Shown here one piece after another: positions 36,038-43,993 of a stretch of DNA of 64,000 nt. Each line of letters starts with the position of its first letter. The stretch's first letter is position 1. Under the pieces are notes generated by a model. That model saw only the letters and a list, made by a program, of their open reading frames with translations, was not told the origin of the DNA and searched no databases. The translations under genes were made by a program, and so were the position numbers. Origin of the DNA: Bradyrhizobium nitroreducens (lineage in GTDB: Bacteria; Pseudomonadota; Alphaproteobacteria; Rhizobiales; Xanthobacteraceae); assembly GCF_002776695.1 (NCBI RefSeq), contig NZ_LFJC01000003.1, positions 521,588 through 585,587 of the forward strand, given 5' to 3'.

Positions 36038-36748
36038 ATGAGCTTTCCGATGACCGCCATGATCGATATCGCCGGCGCCAGGAAGACCTTCACGATGCAC
36101 CTGCAGGGCGGCATCGAACTGCCTGTCGTCAGCGGCGTGACCTTCCACGTCGACCCCGGCGAATGCGTCGTGCTGTCGGGTCCCTCGGGTGCCGGCAAGT
36201 CGTCGATCCTGAAGATGATCTTCGGCAATTACCGCTGCGATAGCGGCGGGATCGGCATCCGCCACCGCGGCGCGGTGATCGATCTCGCCACTGCCGAACC
36301 GCGCCAGGTCCTCAACGTCCGCCGCTCCACCATCGGCTATGTCAGCCAGTTCCTCCGTGCGGTGCCACGCGTCGCCACCATCGACGTCGTCGCCGAGCCG
36401 CTGATCGTGAACGGCATGAGCCGGGCCGACGCACAGGCCCGCGCCGGCGAGTTGCTGCATCGCCTCAACATCCCCGAGCGGCTCTGGCGGCTGCCGCCCG
36501 CGACCTTCTCCGGCGGCGAGCAGCAGCGCGTCAACATCGCCCGCGGCTTCATCTCGGATCTGCCGATCCTGCTCCTGGACGAGCCGACCGCCTCGCTCGA
36601 TGCGGCCAACCGCAGCGTGGTGGTCGAGCTGGTGGCCGAGAAAAAACGCCAGGGCGTTGCCATGGTCGCCATTGTCCATGACGACGAAATCCGTCATTTG
36701 ATTGCCGACCGCATCGTCGATGTCACCAGCTTTGCCGCCGCGGCCTGA
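36038..36748 (+). CDS. phnL: C-P lyase system ATP-binding protein PhnL
   Basis: 236 aa (ATG 36038; a second in-frame ATG at 36050 is an alternative). Walker A GPSGAGKSSILKMIFGNY, PhnL-type segment VGYVSQFLRAVPRVATIDVVAEPL (here IGYVSQFLRAVPRV), signature FSGGEQQRVNIARGF, Walker B ILLLDEPTASLD. An ABC-type ATPase that works with PhnK and PhnGHI in forming the activated phosphonate. 10 bases after phnK. Confidence 0.93.
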   Translation: MSFPMTAMIDIAGARKTFTMHLQGGIELPVVSGVTFHVDPGECVVLSGPSGAGKSSILKMIFGNYRCDSGGIGIRHRGAVIDLATAEPRQVLNVRRSTIGYVSQFLRAVPRVATIDVVAEPLIVNGMSRADAQARAGELLHRLNIPERLWRLPPATFSGGEQQRVNIARGFISDLPILLLDEPTASLDAANRSVVVELVAEKKRQGVAMVAIVHDDEIRHLIADRIVDVTSFAAAA

Positions 36749-36760
36749 GGGAATTGGGAA

Positions 36761-37909
36761 ATGAAGAAGGAATCCGTGATCGCCAATGCCAGGATCGTGC
36801 TGGCCGACCGGGTGATCGAGCAGGGCTGGCTCGCGCTTGCCGACGGACGCATTGCGGAGATCGGCGAGGGGAGGGCGCCCGCGGGTGCCGAGGATGCCGG
36901 CGGCGACCTCATCATGCCCGGCCTGATCGAGCTGCACACCGATCATCTGGAAGCGCATTACGTGCCGCGGCCAAAAGTGTTCTGGAATCCGGTCGCCGCC
37001 GTGATCTCCTATGACGGCCAGCTCGCGACCTCAGGCATCACCACCGTGTTCGACTCGCTCCGGGTCTGGCGCGAGGACGGCGCCGAGGAGGTCGACGGCC
37101 GCGCCGGCGTGCTCGCTGCCGCCATCACCACCGCGCGCGAGGCCAGCCTGCTGCGCGCCGATCACTTTCTGCACCTGCGCTGCGAGATCCCGATGCCGAG
37201 CGTGGTCGAGGAGGCCAGGGAGCTGATCGACCGTCCCGACGTCAAGCTGATGTCGCTGATGGACCACACGCCCGGCCAGCGTCAGTTCCGCGACGAGGTC
37301 AAGCTGCGCGACTATTACCGCGGCAAGGGCGGCGGCAAGACCGATGCCGAGCTCGACGAGCTGTTCGCCAAGCGCTTCGAGTATCAGAAGCTCTATGCCG
37401 CGACCAACATGCGCGAGATCGTGTCGCTCGCACATCAGTACAAGATCCCGCTGGCGAGCCACGACGACACCACCGAGGAGAACGTCGCGGACGCCGTGCG
37501 CGACCGCGTGTCAGTCGCGGAATTCCCGACCACGCTGGAAGCCGCGCGCGGCCTGCACCAGGCCGGCATCGACATCCTGATGGGCGCGCCCAACGTCGTG
37601 CGCGGCGGCTCGCATTCCGGCAACATCGCCGCGGTCGATCTCGCCCGCGAAGGCCTGCTCGACATCCTGTCGTCGGACTACATCCCGTCCAGCCTCTTGA
37701 TGGGCGCGCTGCAATTGCCCGAGCATGTGCCCGCCATCAGCCTTCCGGCGGCGATCCGCACCGTGACCAAGGCGCCCGCCGAGGCGGTCGGCCTCACCGA
37801 CCGCGGCGAGGTCGCGACCGGCAAGCGCGCCGATCTGATCCGCGTGCATGTCGCCGGCAGTGTTCCCGTCGTCCGCAGCGTCTGGCGCGAAGGAAGCCGC
37901 GTCGCATGA
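36761..37909 (+). CDS. phnM: RPnTP diphosphatase PhnM (canonical copy)
   Basis: 382 aa. Amidohydrolase-fold metal ligands: MPGLIELHTDHLEAH, LRCEIPMPS, SLMDHTPGQRQFRDE, LASHDDTTEENV and DILSSDYIPSSL. The PhnM-specific [11 protein letters not shown] is present. It hydrolyses ribose 1-phosphonate 5-triphosphate to the 5-phosphate and pyrophosphate. Close in all motifs to E. coli PhnM, unlike the divergent copy at 25543-26736. Its stop overlaps the phnN start (ATGA). Confidence 0.95.
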   Translation: MKKESVIANARIVLADRVIEQGWLALADGRIAEIGEGRAPAGAEDAGGDLIMPGLIELHTDHLEAHYVPRPKVFWNPVAAVISYDGQLATSGITTVFDSLRVWREDGAEEVDGRAGVLAAAITTAREASLLRADHFLHLRCEIPMPSVVEEARELIDRPDVKLMSLMDHTPGQRQFRDEVKLRDYYRGKGGGKTDAELDELFAKRFEYQKLYAATNMREIVSLAHQYKIPLASHDDTTEENVADAVRDRVSVAEFPTTLEAARGLHQAGIDILMGAPNVVRGGSHSGNIAAVDLAREGLLDILSSDYIPSSLLMGALQLPEHVPAISLPAAIRTVTKAPAEAVGLTDRGEVATGKRADLIRVHVAGSVPVVRSVWREGSRVA

Positions 37910-38502
37910 GCGAGATCCCGGCCAGGGCGCAGGACGATGCGGGCGCGATCGGCCCCGGCCGGCTCGTGCTCGTGGTCGGTCCGAGCGGCGCCGGCAAGGA
38001 CACGCTGCTGCGGCTTGCGCAGGCCGCCTGCGCCGATGATCGCGGCATCGTCTTCCCGCGCCGGGTCGTGACGCGCGAATCCTCCGCCGACGAAGACAAT
38101 GTCGCGCTCGGTCCCGACGAATTCCGCCGCGCCCGCGAGCACGGCGATTTCGCCGTGCATTGGGAGGCGCACGGGCATTCCTATGCGCTGCCGAGCGACA
38201 TCAATGACGATATTCGGGCGGGCCGCACGGTCGTCGCCAATGTCTCGCGCACGGTGATCGGCGCGCTGCGCCGGGCCTATGCCAACGTCATCGTCGTCGC
38301 GGTCACGGCGCCGCCGGACGTACTGGCGGCGCGGCTTGCCGCGCGTGCGCGGCAGAGCGACGGCGACATCGCCGAGCGGCTCACCCGCAGCGTCGACGAC
38401 AAGTCGGCGTACGCCGACGTCACCATCCTCAATGCGGGCAGCCCGGATTATCACAGCCGCCAGCTCGTGCGCGTGATCAGGAACGAAGGCTGGCACGACT
38501 GA
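37906..38502 (+). CDS. phnN: Ribose 1,5-bisphosphate phosphokinase PhnN
   Basis: 198 aa. Guanylate-kinase-like P-loop GPSGAGKDTLLRLAQ (residues about 27-35), then FPRRVVTRESSADEDNVAL, HWEAHGHSYALP and RTVIGALRRAYANVIVVAVTAPPDVLAARL. It phosphorylates ribose 1,5-bisphosphate to PRPP, returning the sugar from phosphonate breakdown to nucleotide metabolism. It is the last gene of phnGHIJKLMN. Confidence 0.93.
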   Translation: MSEIPARAQDDAGAIGPGRLVLVVGPSGAGKDTLLRLAQAACADDRGIVFPRRVVTRESSADEDNVALGPDEFRRAREHGDFAVHWEAHGHSYALPSDINDDIRAGRTVVANVSRTVIGALRRAYANVIVVAVTAPPDVLAARLAARARQSDGDIAERLTRSVDDKSAYADVTILNAGSPDYHSRQLVRVIRNEGWHD

Positions 38503-38530
38503 CGGTCGGTGCAACAAAGGAGAGAGTGGA

Positions 38531-39142
38531 ATGACGGTGATCGAAACGGTCGAGCAGTTGGAGGCCATCTACGGTGCCGTTGGTGATGCCTCGACCGTGA
38601 AAGTCGCCGACCACGTCACCCCGCTCTACCGCATCTTCATCGAGAAGGCGCCGTTTGCGGCCCTTGCCACCATCGGGCCCGAAGGCATCGACTGCTCGCC
38701 GCGCGGAGACCTCCCCGGTTTCGTCCGCGTCCACGATCCCAGGACGTTGATGCTGCCGGACCGCCGAGGCAACAACCGCGTCGATTCCTTGCGCAACATC
38801 GTGCGCGATCCCAGGGTGTCGCTGATGTTCCTGATTCCCGGCTCCGGCAACGCGGTCCGTGCCAATGGCCGCGCCCATCTCTCGATCGATTCCGAGCTGC
38901 TGGCCTCATTCAAGGTCGAAGGCAAGGCGCCGCGCAGCGTCATGGTGATGAAGGTGGAGGAGATCTACTTCCAATGCGCCCGCGCCATCGTGCGCTCCGA
39001 CCTCTGGAATCCCGACAAGCGCATCGACCCGAAGACGCTGCCGACACCCGGCCAGATTCTCGCCGAGATGAGCGACAACAAGGTCGGCGGTGCGGAGTAC
39101 GACCGCATCTGGCCGGAGCGCGCTGCTGCGACGATGTGGTGA
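38531..39142 (+). CDS. PPOX-family flavoprotein (MSMEG_1061 type)
   Basis: 203 aa with a good AAGGAGAG site. Split-barrel FMN-binding fold: FAALATIGPEGIDCSPRGDLPGFVRVHD, MLPDRRGNNRVDSLRNIVRDPRVSLMFLIPGSG and the C-terminal FQCARAIVRSDLWNP. These blocks mark the pyridoxamine-phosphate-oxidase-like group with bound FMN, but it is not a true PdxH. It may use F420 or FMN for an unknown redox step. It starts 28 bases after phnN and could be cotranscribed, but nothing links it to phosphonates. Confidence 0.85.
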   Translation: MTVIETVEQLEAIYGAVGDASTVKVADHVTPLYRIFIEKAPFAALATIGPEGIDCSPRGDLPGFVRVHDPRTLMLPDRRGNNRVDSLRNIVRDPRVSLMFLIPGSGNAVRANGRAHLSIDSELLASFKVEGKAPRSVMVMKVEEIYFQCARAIVRSDLWNPDKRIDPKTLPTPGQILAEMSDNKVGGAEYDRIWPERAAATMW

Positions 39143-39170
39143 ACCTCGTACTCTCCGCGAGCCCGGAATC

Positions 39171-39294
39171 GTAGGATGGGCAAAGGCGCACTTGCGCCGT
39201 GCCCACGAATTCTCTCCAATTACGCGCAACTCGTGGGCACGCTTCCGCCTTCGCTCTCCGAGCTACGGCGGACAAGTCGCTTTGCCTACCTACG
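39171..39294. repeat. Dispersed palindromic intergenic repeat, family A, copy 3 (diverged)
   Basis: Begins gtaggatgggcaaaggcgca and ends gctttgcctacctacg, with an inner cgtgcccacgaa ... ctcgtgggcacg pair. It is longer and more diverged than the copies at 24711 and 31190 and has an internal duplication of the Cgctttcg-type arm. It lies between convergent genes. Confidence 0.75.
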
Positions 39295-39339
39295 GCACCT
39301 CCCGAGCCTGACGGCGGCGTACGCTTCGCCGCCGTCCCC

Positions 39340-40071
39340 TCAATTGAACGCCATCCCGCCGCTCAGCGCGATCGTCTGTCCGGTCATATAGGCGTTGTCG
39401 ACCAGCAGCATCACTGCCTTCGCCACCTCATCCGCAGTGCCGAAGCGGCCGAGTGGGATGCGGCTGACGAGCTGGGGCTGGCCGCTCATCATGTCGGTCT
39501 CGATCAGCGACGGCGCCACGGCGTTGACGGTGATGCCTTCCTTGACCAGCCGTGCCGCATAGCCTCGCGTGAGGCCCTCCATGCCGGCCTTGGACGCGTT
39601 GTAATGCGGGCCGATCGAACCGGCGCCGCGCGCCGCGCCCGAGGAGATGTTGACGATCCGACCCCATTTTCGCGGCCGCATCGACGGCAACACAGCTTGC
39701 GTGCAGAGGAAGGCGGATTTCAGATTGACCAGGATGGTGCGGTCGAAATCGTCCTCGGTGAGATCGTCGACGCCGCGCGTGATCGCAATGCCGGCATTGT
39801 TGACGAGGATATCGATCGGCCCGAGCCCGGCCGTGACGCGCTCGACCATCGCAGCCACGGCCCCGGCTTGCGAGACGTCGGCAGCTACGACGATGGCGCG
39901 TCCGCCCTGCTCGCCGATCTCGCCCGCCAGCTTCTCGGCTTGCCCGATCTGCTCGCGGCAGTTGATCGCCACCGCCGCACCGGCATCAGCGAGCGCACGA
40001 CAGACGGCAGCGCCAATTCCGCGCGATCCGCCGGTGACGAGCGCGATGCGCCCCTTCATGGTATCCGTCAT
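39340..40071 (-). CDS. Short-chain dehydrogenase/reductase (FabG-like)
   Basis: 243 aa from ATG 40071 (GGGAGG upstream). Classical SDR: cofactor motif TGGSRGIG (residues 13-20), NNAG at 91-94, catalytic S143/S144, Y157 and K161 (YNASK). Residue R39 after the second beta strand (NCREQ) favours NADP(H). C-terminal QTIALSGGMAFN is typical of FabG/acetoacetyl-CoA-reductase-like members. The substrate is unknown and no pathway genes are adjacent. Confidence 0.9.
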   Translation of the reverse strand: MTDTMKGRIALVTGGSRGIGAAVCRALADAGAAVAINCREQIGQAEKLAGEIGEQGGRAIVVAADVSQAGAVAAMVERVTAGLGPIDILVNNAGIAITRGVDDLTEDDFDRTILVNLKSAFLCTQAVLPSMRPRKWGRIVNISSGAARGAGSIGPHYNASKAGMEGLTRGYAARLVKEGITVNAVAPSLIETDMMSGQPQLVSRIPLGRFGTADEVAKAVMLLVDNAYMTGQTIALSGGMAFN

Positions 40072-40459
40072 GTCGTCCTCCCGCACGTCTCTTGCGCCTC
40101 TCAAGGCAACGGTACCACGCTATGGACCCCTGCGTGTTGACATCATCGCGAGATGATTTCGGCTGCGGCGGCTTGCGCGCAGAGAAGTGCGTGCACGCGA
40201 CCGCGGCAAATATGGATAGCCATTTCATTGACCGATCGGGTCAATCCCTCGATATTCGAAATATCGAAACTGCATCGTCGAGCCGAAAGCCGCCGCATGA
40301 GATCGAATGACCAGCGAGTGAGAAGCGACATGCGCAAGCGCATGATGCGTCGCTGCGTCTCGGCCGCGACCGGCGCCTGTTGTCGCTGCTGATCGCCGAG
40401 CCAAATCCCGATCGCAATCTCTTGACAGGAACGCCGACCCGTTCGGCGAACGAGCAGCC
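40072..40459. other. Intergenic with two inverted repeats, no gene supported
   Basis: About 390 bases. ttgacc / ggtcaa (40228-40244, 5-base spacer) and tcgatatt / aatatcga (40249-40267, 3-base spacer) are adjacent and could be operators for the sulfonate-type genes to the right. Frames here are short and Arg/Ser-rich, so none is called. Confidence 0.5.
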
Positions 40460-40654
40460 ATGCCCAAAGCCTATATCATCGAAGTTCACGACCGCACCGC
40501 CGGCATCATCGCCAGCGACGAGCGCAGCTTCCGCTTCTTCTCCTCCGAGCGCCTGTTCGACAGCCTCGAAGGTCGCCAGTTCCGCTCGGCCCGGGACGCC
40601 GAACGCGCCGCACGCGCCGTGTTCGCGGAGCGCCGGCACCTTGTCTCAATCTGA
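40460..40654 (+). CDS. Small hypothetical protein, 64 aa
   Basis: MPKAYIIEVHDRTAGIIA opens a compact alpha/beta-like sequence with RSFRFFSSERLFDSLEGRQF and a basic C-terminal helix RSARDAERAARAVFAERRH. It has no signal peptide or cysteine. It starts 28 bases before the binding-protein gene and is probably cotranscribed with it. I recall similar small proteins upstream of sulfonate or nitrate-type transporter genes in Bradyrhizobium; function unknown. Confidence 0.6.
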   Translation: MPKAYIIEVHDRTAGIIASDERSFRFFSSERLFDSLEGRQFRSARDAERAARAVFAERRHLVSI

Positions 40655-40682
40655 GCACCAGCAGACCGAAAGGACTTTGCAA

Positions 40683-41636
40683 ATGATCACGCGACGACAC
40701 ATCATCGCCGGCGCTCTATTGCTGGCTAGCGCGGCCGGTTCCCCCGCGCACGCCGAGGACAAGCCGGCCGAGATCCGCATCGGCACGCAGAAAGGCGGCT
40801 TCTTCCCCGCCGTGCGCCAGCGCCACACCGTCGAGAATGCCTTTAAGCCGCTCGGCATCGAGATCAAGTGGATCGACTTCCAGTTCGGTCCGCCGCTGCT
40901 GGAGGCCATCAATGTCGGCAGCGTCGATTTCGGTTTCGTCGGCGACTCCCCGCCGATCTTCGCGCAGGCCGGCGGCGCTAGGATCCGCTACGTCGCTGCG
41001 GTGAAATCCGACGGCAACACCCAGGCGATCGTCGTGCCGAAGGATTCGGCCATCAAGACGCTCGCCGATCTCAAGGGCAAGCGGGTTGCCTTCGGCAAGG
41101 GATCGAGCGCGCATAATCTGCTGGTCGCTGCGCTCGAAAAGGCCGGCCTGTCCTGGTCAGATATCACGCCGGCGCCGCTTGCGCCTGCCGATGCGACGGC
41201 CGCCTTCATCAAGGGCTCGGTCGACGCCTGGTCGATCTGGGACCCATATCTCGCGCTCGCCGAGCTGAAGGAAAGCGCGCGCGTCATCGCTTTCGACAAG
41301 GACGTGCACAAGCCGAATGCCTTCTACATCGCGGGCTCCGACTTCGTGGACAAGTACCCGTCGCTGCTCGCGAAGCTCAATGCCGCCTTCGCCGCCGAAG
41401 GCGGTTGGGCCAACGGCCATCACGAGGAAGTCGCCAAGGCGCAGGCCGAGGCCACTGGCGTCGACATCAAGGCTGTCAGGCGCTTCGTCGATCGCTCCAA
41501 CTTCAGCGTGGTGCCGATCGATGCCGAGGTGATCAGGAGCCAGCAGGCGGTCGCCGATCGCTTTGTGAGGCTCGGCCTGATCCCGAAGCCGGTCAACGTC
41601 TCCGACATCGTCTGGAAATGGAATCCGGGCTCCTGA
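40683..41636 (+). CDS. Aliphatic sulfonate-type ABC substrate-binding protein (SsuA-like)
   Basis: 317 aa from ATG 40683, giving the signal peptide ITRRHIIAGALLLASAAGSPAHA. Two-lobed binding-protein sequence: IRIGTQKGGFFPAVRQRHTVEN, GSVDFGFVGDSPPIFAQAGG, LKGKRVAFGKGSSAHNLLVAAL, DAWSIWDPYLALAE. SsuA-family receptors bind alkanesulfonates or taurine in the periplasm. The usual ATPase and permease genes do not follow; instead a TauD-like dioxygenase starts 28 bases downstream. Confidence 0.88.
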   Translation: MITRRHIIAGALLLASAAGSPAHAEDKPAEIRIGTQKGGFFPAVRQRHTVENAFKPLGIEIKWIDFQFGPPLLEAINVGSVDFGFVGDSPPIFAQAGGARIRYVAAVKSDGNTQAIVVPKDSAIKTLADLKGKRVAFGKGSSAHNLLVAALEKAGLSWSDITPAPLAPADATAAFIKGSVDAWSIWDPYLALAELKESARVIAFDKDVHKPNAFYIAGSDFVDKYPSLLAKLNAAFAAEGGWANGHHEEVAKAQAEATGVDIKAVRRFVDRSNFSVVPIDAEVIRSQQAVADRFVRLGLIPKPVNVSDIVWKWNPGS

Positions 41637-41664
41637 GCGGGGCATCTTTTGAAGGAGTAGCAGT

Positions 41665-42603
41665 ATGAGTTTCTACAGAGACTTCAACGACAAGCTCGCG
41701 ATCGAACGGTGGAACACGCGCCGGCGCGAACCGTTCGAGACGATCAAGGTCAGGCAGCTCTCGCCGACCGTCGGCGCGGAGATCTCCGGTATCGATCTCT
41801 CCAAGGAGGTGAGCGAGACGCAATTCGCCGAAATCAGGCGGGCGATCGACGAGAACCTTGCCGTGATCTTCCGCGACCAGAAACTGTCGCCGGAGGATCA
41901 TAAGCGCTTCGCGCGCCGCTTCGGCAAGTCGCTGCACCGGCATGAGCTGGCGGCCACGCGTTTCAAGGGCGATGGTCCGTTCGATCCGGAATTCCTGTCA
42001 TGGAAGACAGGCCGGGACTCGCGCTTCACTGCCGGCGACGGTTGGCATCCCGACGTGTCCTGCGATCCCAGCCCGATCGCCTATTCGCTGCTGCGGGTAA
42101 CGAAGACCCCACCGCTCGGCGGCGATACCGCCTTCGCCAACATGTATCTCGCCTACGAATTCCTGTCGGATCCGATCAAGCAATTGCTCGACGGCCTGAC
42201 CGCCATCCACGATGGGTCGCTGGCCTGGACCGCCGGCTATGGTGCGAAGCCTGATCCCGGCAAGACCTATCCGCAGACCGAGCACCCGGTGGTGCCGATC
42301 CATCCGCGCACGGGACGAAAGTTCCTCTATGTGAATGCGTCCTTCACCTCGCATATCGTGCAACTGACGCGGCGGGAAAGCGACGCCATTCTGCAGTTCC
42401 TGTTCCGGCATGTCGAAAGCCAGCTTGCGTTGCAGACGCGCGTCAACTGGCAGCCGAATTCGCTGCTGGTATGGGACAATTGGGCGAGCCAGCACCACGC
42501 GATCTGGGATTACTACCCCGAAGAACGCTGGGGCGAGCGCGTCTCGGTGGTGACCGGAGAGGCACCGCGAGCCCGGGTCGATCTCGGCGAGGCCGCCGAG
42601 TAG
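41665..42603 (+). CDS. TauD/TfdA-family Fe(II)/2-oxoglutarate dioxygenase
   Basis: 312 aa. The 2-His-1-carboxylate iron triad is H128 and D130 in GWHPDVSC, and H277 in SQHHAIWDY. An Arg for 2-oxoglutarate is expected in the C-terminal YYPEERWGERVSV. LGGDTAFANMYLAYEFL and HPVVPIHPRTGRKFLYVN are classic TauD-family blocks. It would hydroxylate a sulfonate or sulfate ester next to the sulfur, releasing sulfite or sulfate. Its 3' end is overlapped by the reading-frame extension of the antisense gene at 42443-43138. Confidence 0.92.
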   Translation: MSFYRDFNDKLAIERWNTRRREPFETIKVRQLSPTVGAEISGIDLSKEVSETQFAEIRRAIDENLAVIFRDQKLSPEDHKRFARRFGKSLHRHELAATRFKGDGPFDPEFLSWKTGRDSRFTAGDGWHPDVSCDPSPIAYSLLRVTKTPPLGGDTAFANMYLAYEFLSDPIKQLLDGLTAIHDGSLAWTAGYGAKPDPGKTYPQTEHPVVPIHPRTGRKFLYVNASFTSHIVQLTRRESDAILQFLFRHVESQLALQTRVNWQPNSLLVWDNWASQHHAIWDYYPEERWGERVSVVTGEAPRARVDLGEAAE

Positions 42604-43138
42604 CTTCGCCCCACGCGGCGCTCCGACCTACCTCCGACGGCGCGCCCTGGTGCGTGCCGCATTCTTTGCGGCAGTGGAGCGTGGAGCGGGCCTTGGCACC
42701 CTTGGTCCGGCTGGCCTTCCGCGCCGCGGCCGAACGGGATGCGGCGGTTCGTCGGCTCGCGGCGCGCTTGCCCTGCTTCGACAGCGCGCTGCGCGAGGCG
42801 GTCGAGCGCGACTCCTTCTTCAGCACGTTCGTGGCGGCGCGCGACACTTTGGGCCGGCGCTTCGGCGTGCGTTTACCCTGGCCGACCTCGTACGCGTATT
42901 CGGCGCTGCGGCGCGTCGATCTCTTCGTGCGTCCCTTGCGCGGTGGCGGCAGGTCGACGCCGGCGCGGCGTGCCTCCGACAGGCCGATGGCAATGGCCTG
43001 CTTCGTCGAGCGCGCGCCGTGCTTGCCTTTCCGGATCCTGTCGATCTCGTCCTTGACGAATTCGCCGGCCTGCGTGCTGGCCGATTTGCCCGCGCGCTTG
43101 TCTTGTCTCGCTTTGCGAATGACTTCCTGTCTCGGCAT
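42443..43138 (-). CDS. Basic DUF6496-like protein, C-terminus apparently frameshifted
   Basis: 231 aa from ATG 43138. Residues 1-75 (MPRQEVIRKARQDKRAGKS, DEIDRIRKGKHGARSTKQ, IGLSEARRAGVDLPPPRKG) are a conserved rhizobial DUF6496-type segment; the rest is a Lys/Arg/Ser/Ala tail like a nucleic-acid-binding protein. A 7-bp tandem duplication (tggagcg twice, 42675-42688 on the plus strand) shifts the frame. Removing one copy gives a C-terminus ARSTAAKNAARTRARRRR and a stop at 42628-42630, for a 167-aa protein that no longer overlaps tauD. The present frame instead runs 161 bases into the antisense of the dioxygenase gene. Confidence 0.72.
   Translation of the reverse strand: MPRQEVIRKARQDKRAGKSASTQAGEFVKDEIDRIRKGKHGARSTKQAIAIGLSEARRAGVDLPPPRKGRTKRSTRRSAEYAYEVGQGKRTPKRRPKVSRAATNVLKKESRSTASRSALSKQGKRAASRRTAASRSAAARKASRTKGAKARSTLHCRKECGTHQGAPSEVGRSAAWGEATRRPRRDRPGLAVPLRSPPRRARPSVLRGSNPRSRGAGSPNCPIPAANSAAS
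42675..42688 (-). repeat. 7-bp tandem duplication causing the frameshift
   Basis: tggagcg occurs twice in direct succession (42675-42681 and 42682-42688). Because 7 is not a multiple of three, it moves the overlapping minus-strand gene into a frame with an untypical C-terminus. Confidence 0.85.
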
Positions 43139-43206
43139 GGTCGAGTTCCCCTTCTTGAGCGTGAGGGATGTCTGACCGCAACGCGCGAGGCGGAAGATCG
43201 ATCCGC

Positions 43207-43989
43207 TTAGTTCCGCAGCGCCGCCAGCAATTCGTCCGGCCGCTCGGCCATGATCATGTGGCCGGCGCCCGCCACCACGACCGTCTTCGCATGCGGGATC
43301 GCGGCGGCAAGCGCCTTGCCCGCCTTCGCCGGCGTCATCATGTCCCGCTCGCCGAGGATGAGCGTCGTCGGCACCTTCACGCTTGCGGCGGCGGCAAGCG
43401 CATTGGCGTAGGCGTTGCACGCCGACAAATCCCTGAACAGCACGCCCGGCTCGCACGCTTTCAGCACGGCTTGCGCGCCACCATGCATCCAAAGGCCCGG
43501 CGCGAGGCTGCCGCCGAGCTCGGCGTTGAAGCCGAGACCCCAGATCGAGACCATGTCGTTCGCATCCTGCGAATTGGCCTCCGCCGCTTTCAAGAGATCC
43601 GGGCCGACCGTCATGGTCGCGGCGGTGCCGATCAGGCTCAGCGCGGAGACTTTTTCGGGATGCCGCGCGGCGGTCTCCAGCGAGATCAGCGATCCCATGG
43701 AGTGGCCGATCAGATGCGCCTTCGTTGCTCCTGCCGCATCGAGCAGCGCCGCGGTCCAGTCGGCCATCTCGGCGATGCTGCCGAGCGAAGGCCCGGTCGA
43801 GCGGCCGTGACCGGGAAGATCTGGCGCCAGCACGCCAAAGCCGTGATGGGCGAACCAGCGGGTGTGCAGCGCCCAGGTCGAGTGGTCGAAGCCGGCGCCG
43901 TGGAGGAAGACGACCGTGGGCAGCGACTTGTCGAAGTCGCGGCCGCCGGTTGCGGCGAACACCTCGAGGCCGTTGACGGAAAGCTTCAT
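43207..43989 (-). CDS. Alpha/beta hydrolase
   Basis: 260 aa from ATG 43989; a longer frame runs into the upstream gene. Catalytic triad: nucleophile S97 in GHSMGS, acid Asp in LILGERDMMTP, His in GAGHMIMAERPDELL. The oxyanion segment is FLHGAGFDHSTW. Related enzymes are esterases, haloperoxidase-like proteins or C-C hydrolases. It begins 4 bases after the sulfhydrylase gene ends, on the same strand, so they are probably cotranscribed, but no link in function is evident. Confidence 0.88.
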   Translation of the reverse strand: MKLSVNGLEVFAATGGRDFDKSLPTVVFLHGAGFDHSTWALHTRWFAHHGFGVLAPDLPGHGRSTGPSLGSIAEMADWTAALLDAAGATKAHLIGHSMGSLISLETAARHPEKVSALSLIGTAATMTVGPDLLKAAEANSQDANDMVSIWGLGFNAELGGSLAPGLWMHGGAQAVLKACEPGVLFRDLSACNAYANALAAAASVKVPTTLILGERDMMTPAKAGKALAAAIPHAKTVVVAGAGHMIMAERPDELLAALRN

Positions 43990-43993
43990 GGTG

